Positions 11,419-20,795 of a DNA stretch of 64,000 nucleotides are shown one piece after another. Numbering within the stretch: position 1 is the first letter of the stretch; each line of letters starts with the position of its first letter. The stretch comes from CAXQZM01 sp965229645. Its GTDB lineage: Bacteria; Pseudomonadota; Alphaproteobacteria; UBA7985. The DNA is taken from assembly GCA_965229645.1 (NCBI GenBank), contig OZ245893.1:1-64000 (forward strand). The letters are read 5' to 3'. The notes under the pieces are model-generated. The model was not told where the DNA came from and did no database searches. It saw only the letters and a list, made by a program, of their open reading frames with translations. The position numbers and the translations under genes were made by a program.

Positions 11419-11879
11419 ACGAACCTTTCGAGCAGCGCGGCCAAGGCAAGATGCGCCAGGCTAAGGCTAGCCAGGCTGAGACCTCTCTCGTCACCGTATT
11501 CTTGCAAGGATATTTGAAAATCGATGCGCTTTGGTGCGCCCGTGGGCATGAAGTAGGATTGTGTTTCTGTGAGGTTGGTGATGACGAAATCACCCCAAAC
11601 GTAGCCACGGCCGTCAACCAGTTTGAGCGGTTCGCCACCATCACCAGCGGTGCGGATCTGCCCCATCTGGGTCTGACCGCCAGCAAACTCTGGCAGCACA
11701 AAACCGTTCATATTGATGGTCTGAGCATCTGGGCCGAGATACTGGCTTGCGGGCTTGCGGCCGATGCGAGCTTGCGTTTTCCAACGCCATGAGCTCTCGC
11801 GGATAAGCTGATCATAAGCCGCTGTCTCGATCATAAACGGGTATGCACCCAGCATCATCATGACCTGCGACATGCTCAA
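11415..11879 (-). CDS. U: Tail protein U (gpU)
   Basis: 154 aa, P2 gpU family, a tail terminator or tail-completion protein. Visible family features are MMMLGAYPFMIETAAYDQL near the start and the WGDFVITNLTETQSYFMPTG stretch. It overlaps the tape-measure gene by 4 nt upstream and gpX by 4 nt downstream. Confidence 0.88.
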   Translation of the reverse strand: MSMSQVMMMLGAYPFMIETAAYDQLIRESSWRWKTQARIGRKPASQYLGPDAQTINMNGFVLPEFAGGQTQMGQIRTAGDGGEPLKLVDGRGYVWGDFVITNLTETQSYFMPTGAPKRIDFQISLQEYGDERGLSLASLSLAHLALAALLERFV

Positions 11880-14686
11880 TCACTCAGCATCCGCCGCAGA
11901 TCAGCCTGTGCCCGTTGTTCGTGCTCGTCGAGCGCTCGCCGAACCGCCGCCTCTACGCCCGCAGCATCTTCTGCAGATGCCCCAGACAAATTGATGGTTA
12001 TCTGTGGACTATAGCTGATGGTACCGCCTGGACCAGGTGACGCGCCAACGGCGTCGAAGGGACTGGCGAGCGCAGGTCCGCCCCCAAGGGCAAGCGCGGT
12101 ACCGCCGATCCCTGCTGCCATAGGCCGCGTGATGTTGGCTCGGATGCGGTCCATGGCGGCGGTCACTTGACCTTCCTGCCTCCCGATCCCAACGGCCAGG
12201 CCCTCGCTTAGGTGCCCGCCCAGCCCCGCAAATATCTTGGAAGGAGACTGGATGCCCATTTCCGCGCGAAAGGTCGCCACCATGTCCTCTGACATCCGCC
12301 GAAGAGCGCCTTTAAGGGCACCTGATCGACTATTGATGCCATCAATGAGACCATCGACAACGTCTCGGCCCATGGTCTTAAACTCTTCGGACTGCCAAAA
12401 CCCAAGGCCAAGCGCTTGCTTGATCGTGTTGATGATCGTTTCACCTATTCTGTTCACAGCCCGCTCGAGCTGACCCAGCTTCCCGTCGATCCCCTCGACA
12501 AGCCCGACGATCACTTGTCGGCCGACATCTTCAAACTGCTGGATTTCTTCATTTTCTTGGCCGAAGCCAAACAGAGATTTGAAACCGTCAATGATGGACT
12601 GGGTCAACCCAGCGACGGTGTCTGAGACGCTCTCCCAGCCCGAGCTCGCTCCGCTTTGAACGCGTCCCCAGAGCCCCGAAAACCAGCCCGAGGCACCCTC
12701 CCAAGCGCCCTGGACCGTATCCCAAGCGCTTGTGGCATTTGCCGAAATCGTTTCCCAGACGTCCCCGCCTTCGCCGCCCGTCAGGCTACCCCAAATCCCA
12801 CCAAACCAACTGGTTGCTGCTCCCCACGCACCCTTGACGCTCTCCCAAGCGCCAGACGCAGAGCCCGAGATCTTGTCCCAGGTTCCGCCTGCTTGACCTT
12901 CCACATCCCCGAACAGCCAACTGAACCACCCCGTTGCGCCTTCCCAAACGCCCTTTATCCAATCCCAGGCGGCCTCGAAAATCGAGACAACGCTATCCCA
13001 TAGACCAAGGAACCAACCCACGATGGTCTCCCAATGCGTGATGATCAGGCCGTGGGGTGTGTAGTTGAAGAAGATGTTTTTGATCCATTCCCAGGCCGCG
13101 CCAAAGATCCAAGCGACGCTATCCCAGAGACCAGAAAACCAACCCACAATGGTCTCCCAATGTGTGATGATCAGGCCGTGGGGCGTATAGTTGAAGAAGA
13201 TGTCTTTGATCCATTCCCACGCAGCCTCAAACACCCACTTAATCTTGTCCCACAAATTCAAGAAGAACGCTTTGATCGGCTCCCAGTATTGCACGATCAG
13301 GAAGGCCGCGACCGCTATACCCGTGATGATCAGCCCAATGGGATTCATGAGCATAGCTCGGCCAACAGCGGTGAGAGCAACGCGCATCATGGCAAAGCCG
13401 CTGATCGCCGCCGAAAGGCCAAAAGACAACACCGCTAAGCCCGCTGCTAGTCCACCAATCACCCCAACGATCGTGCCCAAAGTTGCAAACAGCCTGGGAT
13501 TGGCTTCCGCCCACGCCGTCACCTTCACCACAACGGCCTGGATCGCGCTGGCGATTGATCGAACCATGGGAACAAGCGCCACGCCGATTGTTTGGCGCAA
13601 CGTGCGCAAACTTCCATTCAAGCGCCCCATCTGACCCGCGAGGGTATCATCAGCGATAAGCGCCATGCCCTCAGTGAAGGCGGCTCCTTGATTTGCGGCG
13701 TCTTGCAAGGCTTCCGCGTTGGCGCGCACGGCGGCCTCTTGCCCGTAAAGCGCATTGATCATCTTCATCGCCTCGTCGGTTCCGAAGGCCTTCTTGATCT
13801 GATCGGCTTCAAATGCGTCTAGGGTGTCGCCGTAGCGAGCTTTCAGATCATCAAGAATCAGCGGCATGGCGCGCAAACGGCCGTTCTCATCGAGCACGCG
13901 AACGACGACAGGGTTATCGGTCTCGACCGCAAGACTGGCAAATTCTTCATGGGCCTTGGCAGCGTTGGTGGCAAAGGCGCGCAGCGCAGTGCCAGCCTCG
14001 CCCGCCTGCATCTGCGTCTGCATCATTCCCAGCAGGGTGAGTTGCTCATTGAGGCTCATGCCCAAATTGGCCGCACCCGCACCTGCGCTTTCGATGGCTT
14101 GCTGCATCTTGGCACCGTCGGTCTTGAAGGCCTGAACCGCCCCTGCCAGTGACGCACCAAACATATCACCAAACGCGCCATCGTCCATGTCTTTGAATTG
14201 GTCTTTGAAGATCCCGTAACCCGTTGCAAACAAAGACGTCATTTGCTCTGGAACGCCTTTGGTCGCTTTGGCGACGGTGACGGCCGCCGCCGTCATTTGA
14301 GCGACCCCCTCGTCGCTTAAGGTCGAGATCCCCGAGCGAATATCATAGGCCGCGCGAACAAACCCTTCCGAAGTGACTTCGGAGAATTGGCTCTGCATGC
14401 GCATTGCGGCCTTGGTCACAACGTCGATGTTTTCGACGCCTAAGCTGGCGAGCTCGCCTTGCGCTTTGGAGAGTTCCATGACGCTGTCGGTGAACCCCGT
14501 GACCATGCGCTTGGCCCCGTAAGCGACCCCCGCCGACGCCGCGCCAATGCCTGCAATTTTCATCGACAGCTTTAAGCTGTCTTGCATCCGCTTGGCCGAT
14601 TGGCTGACGGTGTTCTCCGCCTGTCGCATCGGGCCAGTGACCTGGTCCACCAGGCGGGTAACGATGCCGAGGTTGATTTGAGTCAT
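11876..14686 (-). CDS. T: Tail tape measure protein (gpT)
   Basis: 936 aa, the longest gene of the prophage, as expected for a contractile-tail length ruler. The N-terminus (ITRLVDQVTGPMRQAENTV) matches phage minor tail / TMP domains. A hydrophobic stretch lies around residues 400-470, and a Trp-rich repeat region (AAWEWIK, HWETIVGWF) is in the middle. Within it a 42-aa unit is duplicated in tandem: the 126-bp copies lie near 13023 and 13149. Repeats in tape measures change tail length in whole steps. The start overlaps the stop of the frameshifted chaperone by 4 nt. Confidence 0.92.
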   Translation of the reverse strand: MTQINLGIVTRLVDQVTGPMRQAENTVSQSAKRMQDSLKLSMKIAGIGAASAGVAYGAKRMVTGFTDSVMELSKAQGELASLGVENIDVVTKAAMRMQSQFSEVTSEGFVRAAYDIRSGISTLSDEGVAQMTAAAVTVAKATKGVPEQMTSLFATGYGIFKDQFKDMDDGAFGDMFGASLAGAVQAFKTDGAKMQQAIESAGAGAANLGMSLNEQLTLLGMMQTQMQAGEAGTALRAFATNAAKAHEEFASLAVETDNPVVVRVLDENGRLRAMPLILDDLKARYGDTLDAFEADQIKKAFGTDEAMKMINALYGQEAAVRANAEALQDAANQGAAFTEGMALIADDTLAGQMGRLNGSLRTLRQTIGVALVPMVRSIASAIQAVVVKVTAWAEANPRLFATLGTIVGVIGGLAAGLAVLSFGLSAAISGFAMMRVALTAVGRAMLMNPIGLIITGIAVAAFLIVQYWEPIKAFFLNLWDKIKWVFEAAWEWIKDIFFNYTPHGLIITHWETIVGWFSGLWDSVAWIFGAAWEWIKNIFFNYTPHGLIITHWETIVGWFLGLWDSVVSIFEAAWDWIKGVWEGATGWFSWLFGDVEGQAGGTWDKISGSASGAWESVKGAWGAATSWFGGIWGSLTGGEGGDVWETISANATSAWDTVQGAWEGASGWFSGLWGRVQSGASSGWESVSDTVAGLTQSIIDGFKSLFGFGQENEEIQQFEDVGRQVIVGLVEGIDGKLGQLERAVNRIGETIINTIKQALGLGFWQSEEFKTMGRDVVDGLIDGINSRSGALKGALRRMSEDMVATFRAEMGIQSPSKIFAGLGGHLSEGLAVGIGRQEGQVTAAMDRIRANITRPMAAGIGGTALALGGGPALASPFDAVGASPGPGGTISYSPQITINLSGASAEDAAGVEAAVRRALDEHEQRAQADLRRMLSD
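13020..13250 (-). repeat. 126-bp tandem repeat inside the tape measure gene
   Basis: Two copies 126 bp apart (for example ATGGTCTCCCAATG at 13023 and 13149 on the plus strand), each encoding the 42-aa unit with NYTPHGLIITHWETIVGW. They differ at a few bases, so this duplication is older than the adhesin repeats. Confidence 0.85.
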
Positions 14687-15080
14687 GGCTTGTTTGCGGC
14701 CTTGTGCAGTTTCAGCGCCTCGTCATAAAAGGCCATCAGCTCGTCGATCTCTAAGGCGTCCATCTCCGAAGGTTGCCAGTGAAACAGATAGGCGATGACC
14801 GACAAGACGGGTCGCAGCTGTTCCCAGCTTACGAGCCCTCTGGGGCCAAAAACTTTCCCACAACTTGGCTCACCTTCGCCATGTCGGCTGCATCCATCTC
14901 TTCTAGTTCCGAAGGAGAAATTTGCGCGAGATTTGCAGTCATCTGCAGGAACTTGTTGAAATCGTCCTTGATCCCGTTAACCGCCTTAATGTCGCGCACC
15001 TTTGGTCGACGCAGGGTCAACTCGTTGACCGTTTTGCCATCGACGGTGATTGCATGATCGAGCTTGACAACTTCAGACAT
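14683..15080 (-). CDS. E': Tail assembly chaperone E+E', predicted -1 frameshift product
   Basis: After a -1 shift at GTTTTTG (14853-14847) the frame continues to TGA at 14685-14683 and encodes a tail with HWQPSEMDALEIDELMAFYD. This matches the short P2 GpE' family (a HW...E-hxxLEhDELhxWhD-type motif). The resulting product would be about 132 aa. The extension has no good start of its own, and its stop overlaps the tape-measure ATG by 4 nt. Both points support expression through frameshifting, as known for P2 and many long-tailed phages. The shift itself is inferred. Confidence 0.75.
14829..15080 (-). CDS. E: Tail assembly chaperone gpE, zero-frame product
   Basis: 83 aa, P2 gpE-like tail assembly chaperone (VNELTLRRPKVRDIKAV). 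It lies between tail tube FII and tape measure T, the conserved place for the chaperone pair. Near its 3' end the sequence GTTTTTG (14853 to 14847 on the minus strand) forms a P2-like slippery site, so part of the ribosomes probably shift into the -1 frame and make the longer product. Confidence 0.85.
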   Translation of the reverse strand: MSEVVKLDHAITVDGKTVNELTLRRPKVRDIKAVNGIKDDFNKFLQMTANLAQISPSELEEMDAADMAKVSQVVGKFLAPEGS

Positions 15081-15092
15081 GACGCTCTCCCC

Positions 15093-15599
15093 TTAGATGC
15101 CGAGCGCCGCGCGCTGATCAGAGAGCTGATCTTCGCCGCCCACAATCGCAACGGTGTTAAGCGGATCCAGCTCGATCAAGGTCTCATCGTCGCGGACGTA
15201 GCGATAGTAGCTCAGCGAAAGCGAAACCTTCAGCGTGGCCTCTTCCCCAGGTTTCCAAGAACCCATATCGAGCTCTTTGACCTTACCACGGAGGGTGATA
15301 GCAATAGCATGGACGCCGCCGTCCATATCCTCTGCCGCCCCCCGCAAGTTAAAAGGCACATCCTTGCCTTCGACGACACCAAACTGACGGATCACATTGG
15401 GATCGAAGCCGCACAGACTGATGTCAGCCTCCAACTTCTCGTGAGCGCCCATGGCGACATCGATCGGCGCGGACATCCCGCCCGCCGAGTACTCCATGAG
15501 CTTAGCGACCAGTTTGGGCGGCGTGTACTCCTTGACCTCGCCGGCGTAACCACGGCCGTCGATGAAGGCGTTGATATTTTTAACGATTTCGTTTGGCAT
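15093..15599 (-). CDS. FII: Major tail tube protein FII
   Basis: 168 aa, P2 FII tail tube family (MPNEIVKNINAFIDGRGYAG; ELDMGSWKPGEEATLKVSLS). It forms the inner tube of the contractile tail. It lies directly after the sheath gene, with a 31-nt gap containing AAGGAACTT upstream of the ATG as ribosome-binding site. Confidence 0.92.
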   Translation of the reverse strand: MPNEIVKNINAFIDGRGYAGEVKEYTPPKLVAKLMEYSAGGMSAPIDVAMGAHEKLEADISLCGFDPNVIRQFGVVEGKDVPFNLRGAAEDMDGGVHAIAITLRGKVKELDMGSWKPGEEATLKVSLSLSYYRYVRDDETLIELDPLNTVAIVGGEDQLSDQRAALGI

Positions 15600-15630
15600 G
15601 TTAAGTTCCTTCTTGGCTTAGGTCTGAACC

Positions 15631-16785
15631 CTAGAGAATTTCGGTCAGGTATTCGTTGGTGAGCTGACTGCGGAAGGTCAGATGCTCGGCGGGATAGTTG
15701 GCCGAGAATTTGAAATCGATCGTGACCTTGCCTTGCTCGATCTGCGTGGCCGTGTTCAGCTCGGGATCGGCCCACGCCTCCCCGTTGATGATCGCCCCAC
15801 GCGCCTTAAGGTCGCGTAGATAGGCATTGACACCCTCAACAACCTCATCGAGATAGGTGCGCGTGATGTTGCGATCCACGGCCCAAAGATGGGCTTGCAA
15901 GATGCTCTCGTTGATCATGTCAGCGGTACGGCGGACATTGAGGAAGGCCCACTTGGCATCGCTCGCACAAGTGCGATTGCCCCAGAGGCGATAGCCATCT
16001 TTACGAATGATCGTCGCAACCTCTTTTTCGTTGAGCAAATTAGCGCGGGCATTTCCATCGCCGAGCGCAAAGTCCACCGACCGAGCCGTGCCAGTGATGC
16101 CCAGCATCTCGCGATTGGAAGGTGACCACCAGAACCCGCGCTCGCTGTCGGACTTGGCGATCATGCCAGCTACACGCGCAGACGCAGGCTCAATGGTTTC
16201 GGCGTCGGCCTGCGTGTCCCAGACCTTCACCCAAGGATCGACCAGATAGAGCCGCGCAGATCCGAAGTTGCCGCGATAGGCGATCGCGTCGGCATCGTTA
16301 GTGTTGGGACCATCGGCGATCACGACCCCGCGCAGTCTTTCAGCAACCGAGATCATCTCGGTGACCAAGGCCTGTTCTTGGCTAAAGCCTGGGGCGATAA
16401 GCAGACGCGGCGTCACGCCGAGCGTGCTCTCAGCTCCTAGCAAGGCCTGAACGCCCTGGTACTGTCCGCTATCTGTGTCAACGCCGCCGATGATGGCTGA
16501 GAGTGTAGCGGCTTCATCGGCGCCTTCTTCAACGCGCACGACCACAACCAAGGCACCAGTCTGATCGAAGATCCCGTCCATAGCGGCGGGTAAGGTGCCC
16601 GTTTCGCCGAGTGCTGCAGCTTCGGTGCGACTGCCAGCGATCAGGACTGGTGTGTTGATCGGAAATGACTCTGCATCAGCTGCAGGTGCGGTACCGACCA
16701 GGCCAATGACCGACGCGCGGACGGTGCTGATCGGGCGACTGCCCGAAGTGAGTTCGACGACTTCAATTCCGTGAAGAAAAGACAT
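15631..16785 (-). CDS. FI: Tail sheath protein FI
   Basis: 384 aa, the usual length for P2 FI contractile sheath. Typical features are HGIEVVELTSGSRPI at the N-terminus, GNRTCASDAKWAFLNVRRT in the C-terminal half, and the conserved end region NTATQIEQGKVTIDFKFSA. Together with FII, this shows the phage has a contractile tail. Confidence 0.94.
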   Translation of the reverse strand: MSFLHGIEVVELTSGSRPISTVRASVIGLVGTAPAADAESFPINTPVLIAGSRTEAAALGETGTLPAAMDGIFDQTGALVVVVRVEEGADEAATLSAIIGGVDTDSGQYQGVQALLGAESTLGVTPRLLIAPGFSQEQALVTEMISVAERLRGVVIADGPNTNDADAIAYRGNFGSARLYLVDPWVKVWDTQADAETIEPASARVAGMIAKSDSERGFWWSPSNREMLGITGTARSVDFALGDGNARANLLNEKEVATIIRKDGYRLWGNRTCASDAKWAFLNVRRTADMINESILQAHLWAVDRNITRTYLDEVVEGVNAYLRDLKARGAIINGEAWADPELNTATQIEQGKVTIDFKFSANYPAEHLTFRSQLTNEYLTEIL

Positions 16786-16840
16786 GAGGATGCTCCTTTA
16801 TGGTAGGCGGCCGCTGAGCGGTGCGGGGTTGGAAAAAGTG

Positions 16841-17587
16841 CTAGGCATGGTCTGAGGCAGGCTCTCCAATGGCGGGCCAGTGCGCGGCGTCACTGACATC
16901 GATGGCGGCGAGCGCATCCAGATCTGCGCAGAGTTGGATTTGCTTCATGAGCGCCAGGAACGCCCGCTTGTACTTTGCGAAGTGGGCGATCATGGCAAAG
17001 GCAAAGGCCTTCGCCTCGGCCATCGTTGGCAAGGGAACAGCGTCATAGCTAAGCTCTGCGGCTTCCCAAACTTCGCTGCTGTCCCACTGGTCTTCGGCCT
17101 GGAGCGTTAGGGGAAAAAAGGTGTTGATCGACTGCTCGTCCAGCTCACCGCAGCGCACATGGGCGTCGACGACGGCACCATTGGCGCTTGTGTACCAAAA
17201 ACTTGGCGCCTGCTGAGCGTATTGCTCATCGCGCGCTGCCGCAATCTTCGAGGCGATCGCGGCTTCAAGCTCGGCCGCCTGCTCGTCTTCGCTCAAGGGC
17301 GCGGGTTCCGCACTTAGCCCGAGATCTGCCAAGCTCCCAAGATCTGTGATGACAAGGGCTTGTCGTCCATCGTCTCCACCATAGGCGGTCTCGCCGCGAT
17401 GGTCTTCAACGGCAACCCAGGCATCGTCCTTTCGCTGCCATTTTGAACCTTCAGGAAGGCCTTCAGGCAGCGGATCCTTTGTGAAGGTGGAGCTTGGATA
17501 AACACACTCAACGCCGTCAACCATCTGGATGGGACGCGCGCCCAAAAATTCGCCTGTTTCGGGATGGAACTTAAGAATATCTGGCAT
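16841..17587 (-). CDS. Probable tail fibre assembly protein
   Basis: 248 aa. The N-terminus (MPDILKFHPETGEFLGARPI) resembles a tail-tip segment, and the C-terminal half (TMAEAKAFAFAMIAHFAKYKRAF) is alpha-helical, like phage DUF4376 / fibre-assembly proteins. It sits right after the fibre gene, where P2 has gene G. A strong AGGAGG lies 7 nt upstream of the ATG. No catalytic motif is visible, and the role is inferred mainly from position. Confidence 0.6.
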   Translation of the reverse strand: MPDILKFHPETGEFLGARPIQMVDGVECVYPSSTFTKDPLPEGLPEGSKWQRKDDAWVAVEDHRGETAYGGDDGRQALVITDLGSLADLGLSAEPAPLSEDEQAAELEAAIASKIAAARDEQYAQQAPSFWYTSANGAVVDAHVRCGELDEQSINTFFPLTLQAEDQWDSSEVWEAAELSYDAVPLPTMAEAKAFAFAMIAHFAKYKRAFLALMKQIQLCADLDALAAIDVSDAAHWPAIGEPASDHA

Positions 17588-17596
17588 AGGATCCTC

Positions 17597-18490
17597 CTAA
17601 GCAACCAAGGGCAACCAGGCGGCCCAGATGCTGGTTTCAGGTCGGTTTTCGTTGCCTCCTGTTTTGCCTGTACTAAGAGCGTTATCCGAGGTCGCGCCAC
17701 TTCCATAAAAGGCGGTGTATTTTCCATTTGAGCTCGTGGCTATTTGAACCGTACTATTGATGTTCCGACTGCTCGGCCGATGATCATGCGATAGCAACTG
17801 TTGTGCCATTGCGTCACCCGGCACTGGCGAAGGCGAAACGGGATTGACCAAGCTGGAAGGGTCCCAGAACCTCGGATACCGACCTGCGATATTGAGACCC
17901 AAGACCAGGTCATCACCCGAGACATATTCTGGAAAAGCCGCTGCCGTGGAAGGATAGGCAGCCGCGCCACCTGGCAGCACGCTATCATCTAACAATGCAA
18001 ACCCAGTCATAGTTGCCTTTTGGTTGGTGATGATAAGACCCATGTGACAGGCCAATTCTGCGGCGGACATATTTGCCAAACCTTGAGCTGCTGATTGGGC
18101 TTCAATCGCTTCAGAAATCGCGCTGTCCGTGCCCGCCTTTGAATAGACAAGCAGGCTGGTTTCCGCGTCGTCTGAGAGGCTCCAAACCTCACCTCCTTGC
18201 GGTGCGAATACCGCGTCGGTTTCGAGTTGCCCAGCCACTTGGCTGGCAAGGGCCAAAATAGCGGTCTCGACCTGCACGGCCAGCGATTGTTCGCTGACAG
18301 AGTTAGTTTGACTGACCAGGTGTTCGAATACGCCGCGCAATAAGCCCGTTCTATTGGCGAGCTGCAAAGCCTGGATGTTGGCTATGCCCAGGCGAGCCTC
18401 CAGATCGGGCGGACCGCCCAAAACAGGATCTGATGTCTCTATCTGGTAGATGCCGTCTTCCCAGACGCCTGTTTCGTTGAGATCGCTCAT
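17597..18490 (-). CDS. H: Tail fibre protein (gpH position)
   Basis: 297 aa, shorter than P2 gpH (669 aa). The C-terminal half has a collar-like pattern: an HDHRPSSRN motif, a Gly/Ser/Thr-rich stretch, then NRPETSIWAAWLPLV, which resembles the N-RP-x-N-x-x-hh ending of phage fibre and collar proteins. It overlaps gpI by 4 nt, and the assembly-protein gene follows. It probably determines host binding; the short length may reflect a different receptor strategy. Confidence 0.72.
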   Translation of the reverse strand: MSDLNETGVWEDGIYQIETSDPVLGGPPDLEARLGIANIQALQLANRTGLLRGVFEHLVSQTNSVSEQSLAVQVETAILALASQVAGQLETDAVFAPQGGEVWSLSDDAETSLLVYSKAGTDSAISEAIEAQSAAQGLANMSAAELACHMGLIITNQKATMTGFALLDDSVLPGGAAAYPSTAAAFPEYVSGDDLVLGLNIAGRYPRFWDPSSLVNPVSPSPVPGDAMAQQLLSHDHRPSSRNINSTVQIATSSNGKYTAFYGSGATSDNALSTGKTGGNENRPETSIWAAWLPLVA

Positions 18491-19059
18491 TGCACAGTCC
18501 CGTAAGTCGCGCTGCCGTCAAACGTGATTGCGCCTTCATAAGCATGGGCAGCTTCGGTAAAGTTAATTTCGCGCAAGTGACAGCGCGCTGGAACCACCAG
18601 GTCCACAATGCGCCGCATCTCGTCTGCGCGCGCGGCCGTCAAAGGGTTCGTGACTTTCAGGGCAAAGGTTGCCCAGTGATCTTCCTGCCCGCAGCGCTTG
18701 CGGCCGTCATAGCTATGAGCGCCGTCATAAAAGACAGTCTCATGGCCTTCGATCAGCTCAACTTCGCCAAATCCCGCCACCCGCAAGGCCTCACGCAACC
18801 CCGCGACCGTGCCGCCTTGGCGATGCACCTCAATCGAAGCGGCAATCATCTGCCGCTGATAGGTCTCTGGCCAGTCGGACCGCCACTCATTGATCGACAA
18901 GGCCCAGGCCAAGGTCGGCAACAGATCCTTAGGACAGGTCCAGGGATCCCACAGGCTGGCATTGGGCAAAGCAATGTCTGTGGTCCGCGCCACGGTCTGC
19001 TCAATCGTACGCTGTCCCGCGCTGGCGTTGGGCGGCAGGAGGCTGATGTAATCAGGCAT
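18487..19059 (-). CDS. I: Baseplate/tail protein I (gpI)
   Basis: 190 aa, P2 tail protein I family (SLLPPNASAGQRTIEQTVAR; LPTLAWALSINEW; a VVPARCHLREI segment). It is a baseplate component joining J to the fibres. It overlaps gene J by 8 nt and gene H by 4 nt in the order J-I-H, as in P2. Confidence 0.9.
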   Translation of the reverse strand: MPDYISLLPPNASAGQRTIEQTVARTTDIALPNASLWDPWTCPKDLLPTLAWALSINEWRSDWPETYQRQMIAASIEVHRQGGTVAGLREALRVAGFGEVELIEGHETVFYDGAHSYDGRKRCGQEDHWATFALKVTNPLTAARADEMRRIVDLVVPARCHLREINFTEAAHAYEGAITFDGSATYGTVQ

Positions 19060-19921
19060 CGGTCCCTGCCAAGGTTAAGGTGATGCTCGTCTCGGGATCG
19101 CAATAGGCCGCCGCTGCCGCCTCAATTGTGAGATCGGTCGAAGGGCTGATGAGCTCAACTCTCTCGACCGCCCCATCGACATGCAAAGCCGCGTGCAAGC
19201 CCGAGATCGTCACATCATTTCCCAACTTGTGACGATCGGCCACATAGGCGCTAACCGACGCCAAGGCCGACGCCATCACAGTCGCTGTGTCAGGTCCATC
19301 GTAAAGGGTCAGACGCGCGTCAACGCTATAGGCCTGGACTTGAGCCGCTTGCACCAGGACGGTATCGCACAGAGGCCGAACCTCTTCGGCATTGAGGGCT
19401 GCAGCAACCGTGTCCAGCAAAGCCGGGTCTGGGGTGCCATCGCCGATACTTGACAGCACGGTCACTTGCACCTGCCCAGGCGCTGGGCTCTCGACGCTGA
19501 TGTCTTTGACATGAGCCGACGCGTTCAGACCCCAGAAAATGTAGGCCCCTTTTGGACCTGCAACTGAAAACCCCTCAAGGGCCAGTTGCGCGCGTTGCCT
19601 CAGGCGCTCATCGTCCTCGTCCTCATCTCGCTCGACGCCGTAAAGCGCCGCCAGGTTGTCCAGATCGCCGCCGACGGCATGGGGCAACATGACCGCCTTG
19701 GCGGCGTCGTTGATCCGCGCGCGCAACACGGTCTCGCGGTAGGCGGCGACCTGCAACGCAATGAGCAAAGGCTCACTCTCGAGCTGGAGCGCGTTCTCCA
19801 GCTCGGGCGCTCGAGCAACCAGGTCCGCCTTCAGCGCTTCCAAGATCGCTTCAAAATCGAGTGTCTCCACCACTTGAGGCGCGGGCAGCTTTGAAAGGTC
19901 AATCGCAGTGAACGAGCTCAC
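19052..19921 (-). CDS. J: Baseplate assembly protein J (gpJ)
   Basis: 289 aa, P2 gpJ / gp47-like baseplate wedge family (VETLDFEAILEALKADL; HAVGGDLDNLAALYGVER). It starts with an ATGA overlap after gpW. Length and neighbours match a P2 baseplate operon. Confidence 0.92.
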   Translation of the reverse strand: MSSFTAIDLSKLPAPQVVETLDFEAILEALKADLVARAPELENALQLESEPLLIALQVAAYRETVLRARINDAAKAVMLPHAVGGDLDNLAALYGVERDEDEDDERLRQRAQLALEGFSVAGPKGAYIFWGLNASAHVKDISVESPAPGQVQVTVLSSIGDGTPDPALLDTVAAALNAEEVRPLCDTVLVQAAQVQAYSVDARLTLYDGPDTATVMASALASVSAYVADRHKLGNDVTISGLHAALHVDGAVERVELISPSTDLTIEAAAAAYCDPETSITLTLAGTDA

Positions 19922-20274
19922 AGAATCAGCCCTTCCATCTGGATCGTTTGGCCTCCTGGTAGATACTCACCTTCCAGGTCGATCGTGATCTTTCCCGCGC
20001 TCAAATCGCTTTCGTCGGCATGGGCCTGCACGCGCGTTACTTTTAGGCGCGGCTCCCACTTAGCGAGTGCGTCGGCCACAGCCGCGTAAATCTGCACCAG
20101 TGTCAGCGCGTTCAAGTTGCTGTCGATCAGCTCAAACAAGCGCGACCCATAGGTGCGCCGCATGACGCGCGTTCCAATCGGGGTTGTGAGAATATCGCGA
20201 ACCGAGGCGCGCAGATGCTCCGTGTCAACAAGCGCATGGCCTGTATCGGGATTGAGGCCGATCACATCGCTCAT
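19918..20274 (-). CDS. W: Baseplate wedge protein W (GPW/gp25 family)
   Basis: 118 aa. It contains the lysozyme-like gp25 fold signature: HLRASVRDILTTPIGTRVMR with the following YGSRLFELIDS. It is a conserved baseplate wedge subunit of contractile tails and is 4-nt overlapped with both V and J. Confidence 0.93.
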   Translation of the reverse strand: MSDVIGLNPDTGHALVDTEHLRASVRDILTTPIGTRVMRRTYGSRLFELIDSNLNALTLVQIYAAVADALAKWEPRLKVTRVQAHADESDLSAGKITIDLEGEYLPGGQTIQMEGLIL

Positions 20275-20795
20275 GTCGGTCCGCCAGTATTTGCGCCGCC
20301 TGGCAGCACGCCGCTGTGAGTGTGCGTGGCAAGCGATACGCGCGCTCCGATCACATCACCGCTCGCTTCAACCTCGCCAGTGACGGTGACATTGCCCGTG
20401 GTATCGACATCACCAACGATGACCAGGCCTTTGGGCGCATTGAGCCGCATCTTGCCGCCATCGACCTCCACTGAGACGTCATTGGGAAAAGTCACGCGGT
20501 AGGATTCAGGTGCGGCCGCCACCGCATGGGTCCCATTGGCGATCGCGCAAACAATCACGCCTTGGGTAAGGTCGCCCGAAGGACTTAGGATCAGGACCTC
20601 CTCGCCTGGCGAATAGGCCCAGCTCTCCGTCGCATCGCCCGCGCGACGCATCCCCATGCGTAACCATGGCGTTTCAAAGTCCCCGATCTGCACTTTGGCG
20701 CGCGGCTGCGCGCCATAGTCAACCTGGGTCACAATCCCCGAGGTCACCATGTTGGCAAAGCGTCGGTCAAGCTCCGCTGTTTCAAACCGCGACAC
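20271..20795 (-). CDS. V: Baseplate spike protein V (gpV)
   Basis: 174 aa, P2 gpV-like membrane-piercing spike. An OB-like N-terminal domain (TQVDYGAQPRAKVQIG; SPGEEVLILSP) is followed by a beta-helix of short repeats, and the C-terminus THTHSGVLPGGANTGGP carries the HxH iron-binding tip motif. The start is GTG 20795, immediately after the previous stop. A shorter helix than in some relatives fits a short spike. Confidence 0.92.
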   Translation of the reverse strand: MSRFETAELDRRFANMVTSGIVTQVDYGAQPRAKVQIGDFETPWLRMGMRRAGDATESWAYSPGEEVLILSPSGDLTQGVIVCAIANGTHAVAAAPESYRVTFPNDVSVEVDGGKMRLNAPKGLVIVGDVDTTGNVTVTGEVEASGDVIGARVSLATHTHSGVLPGGANTGGPT

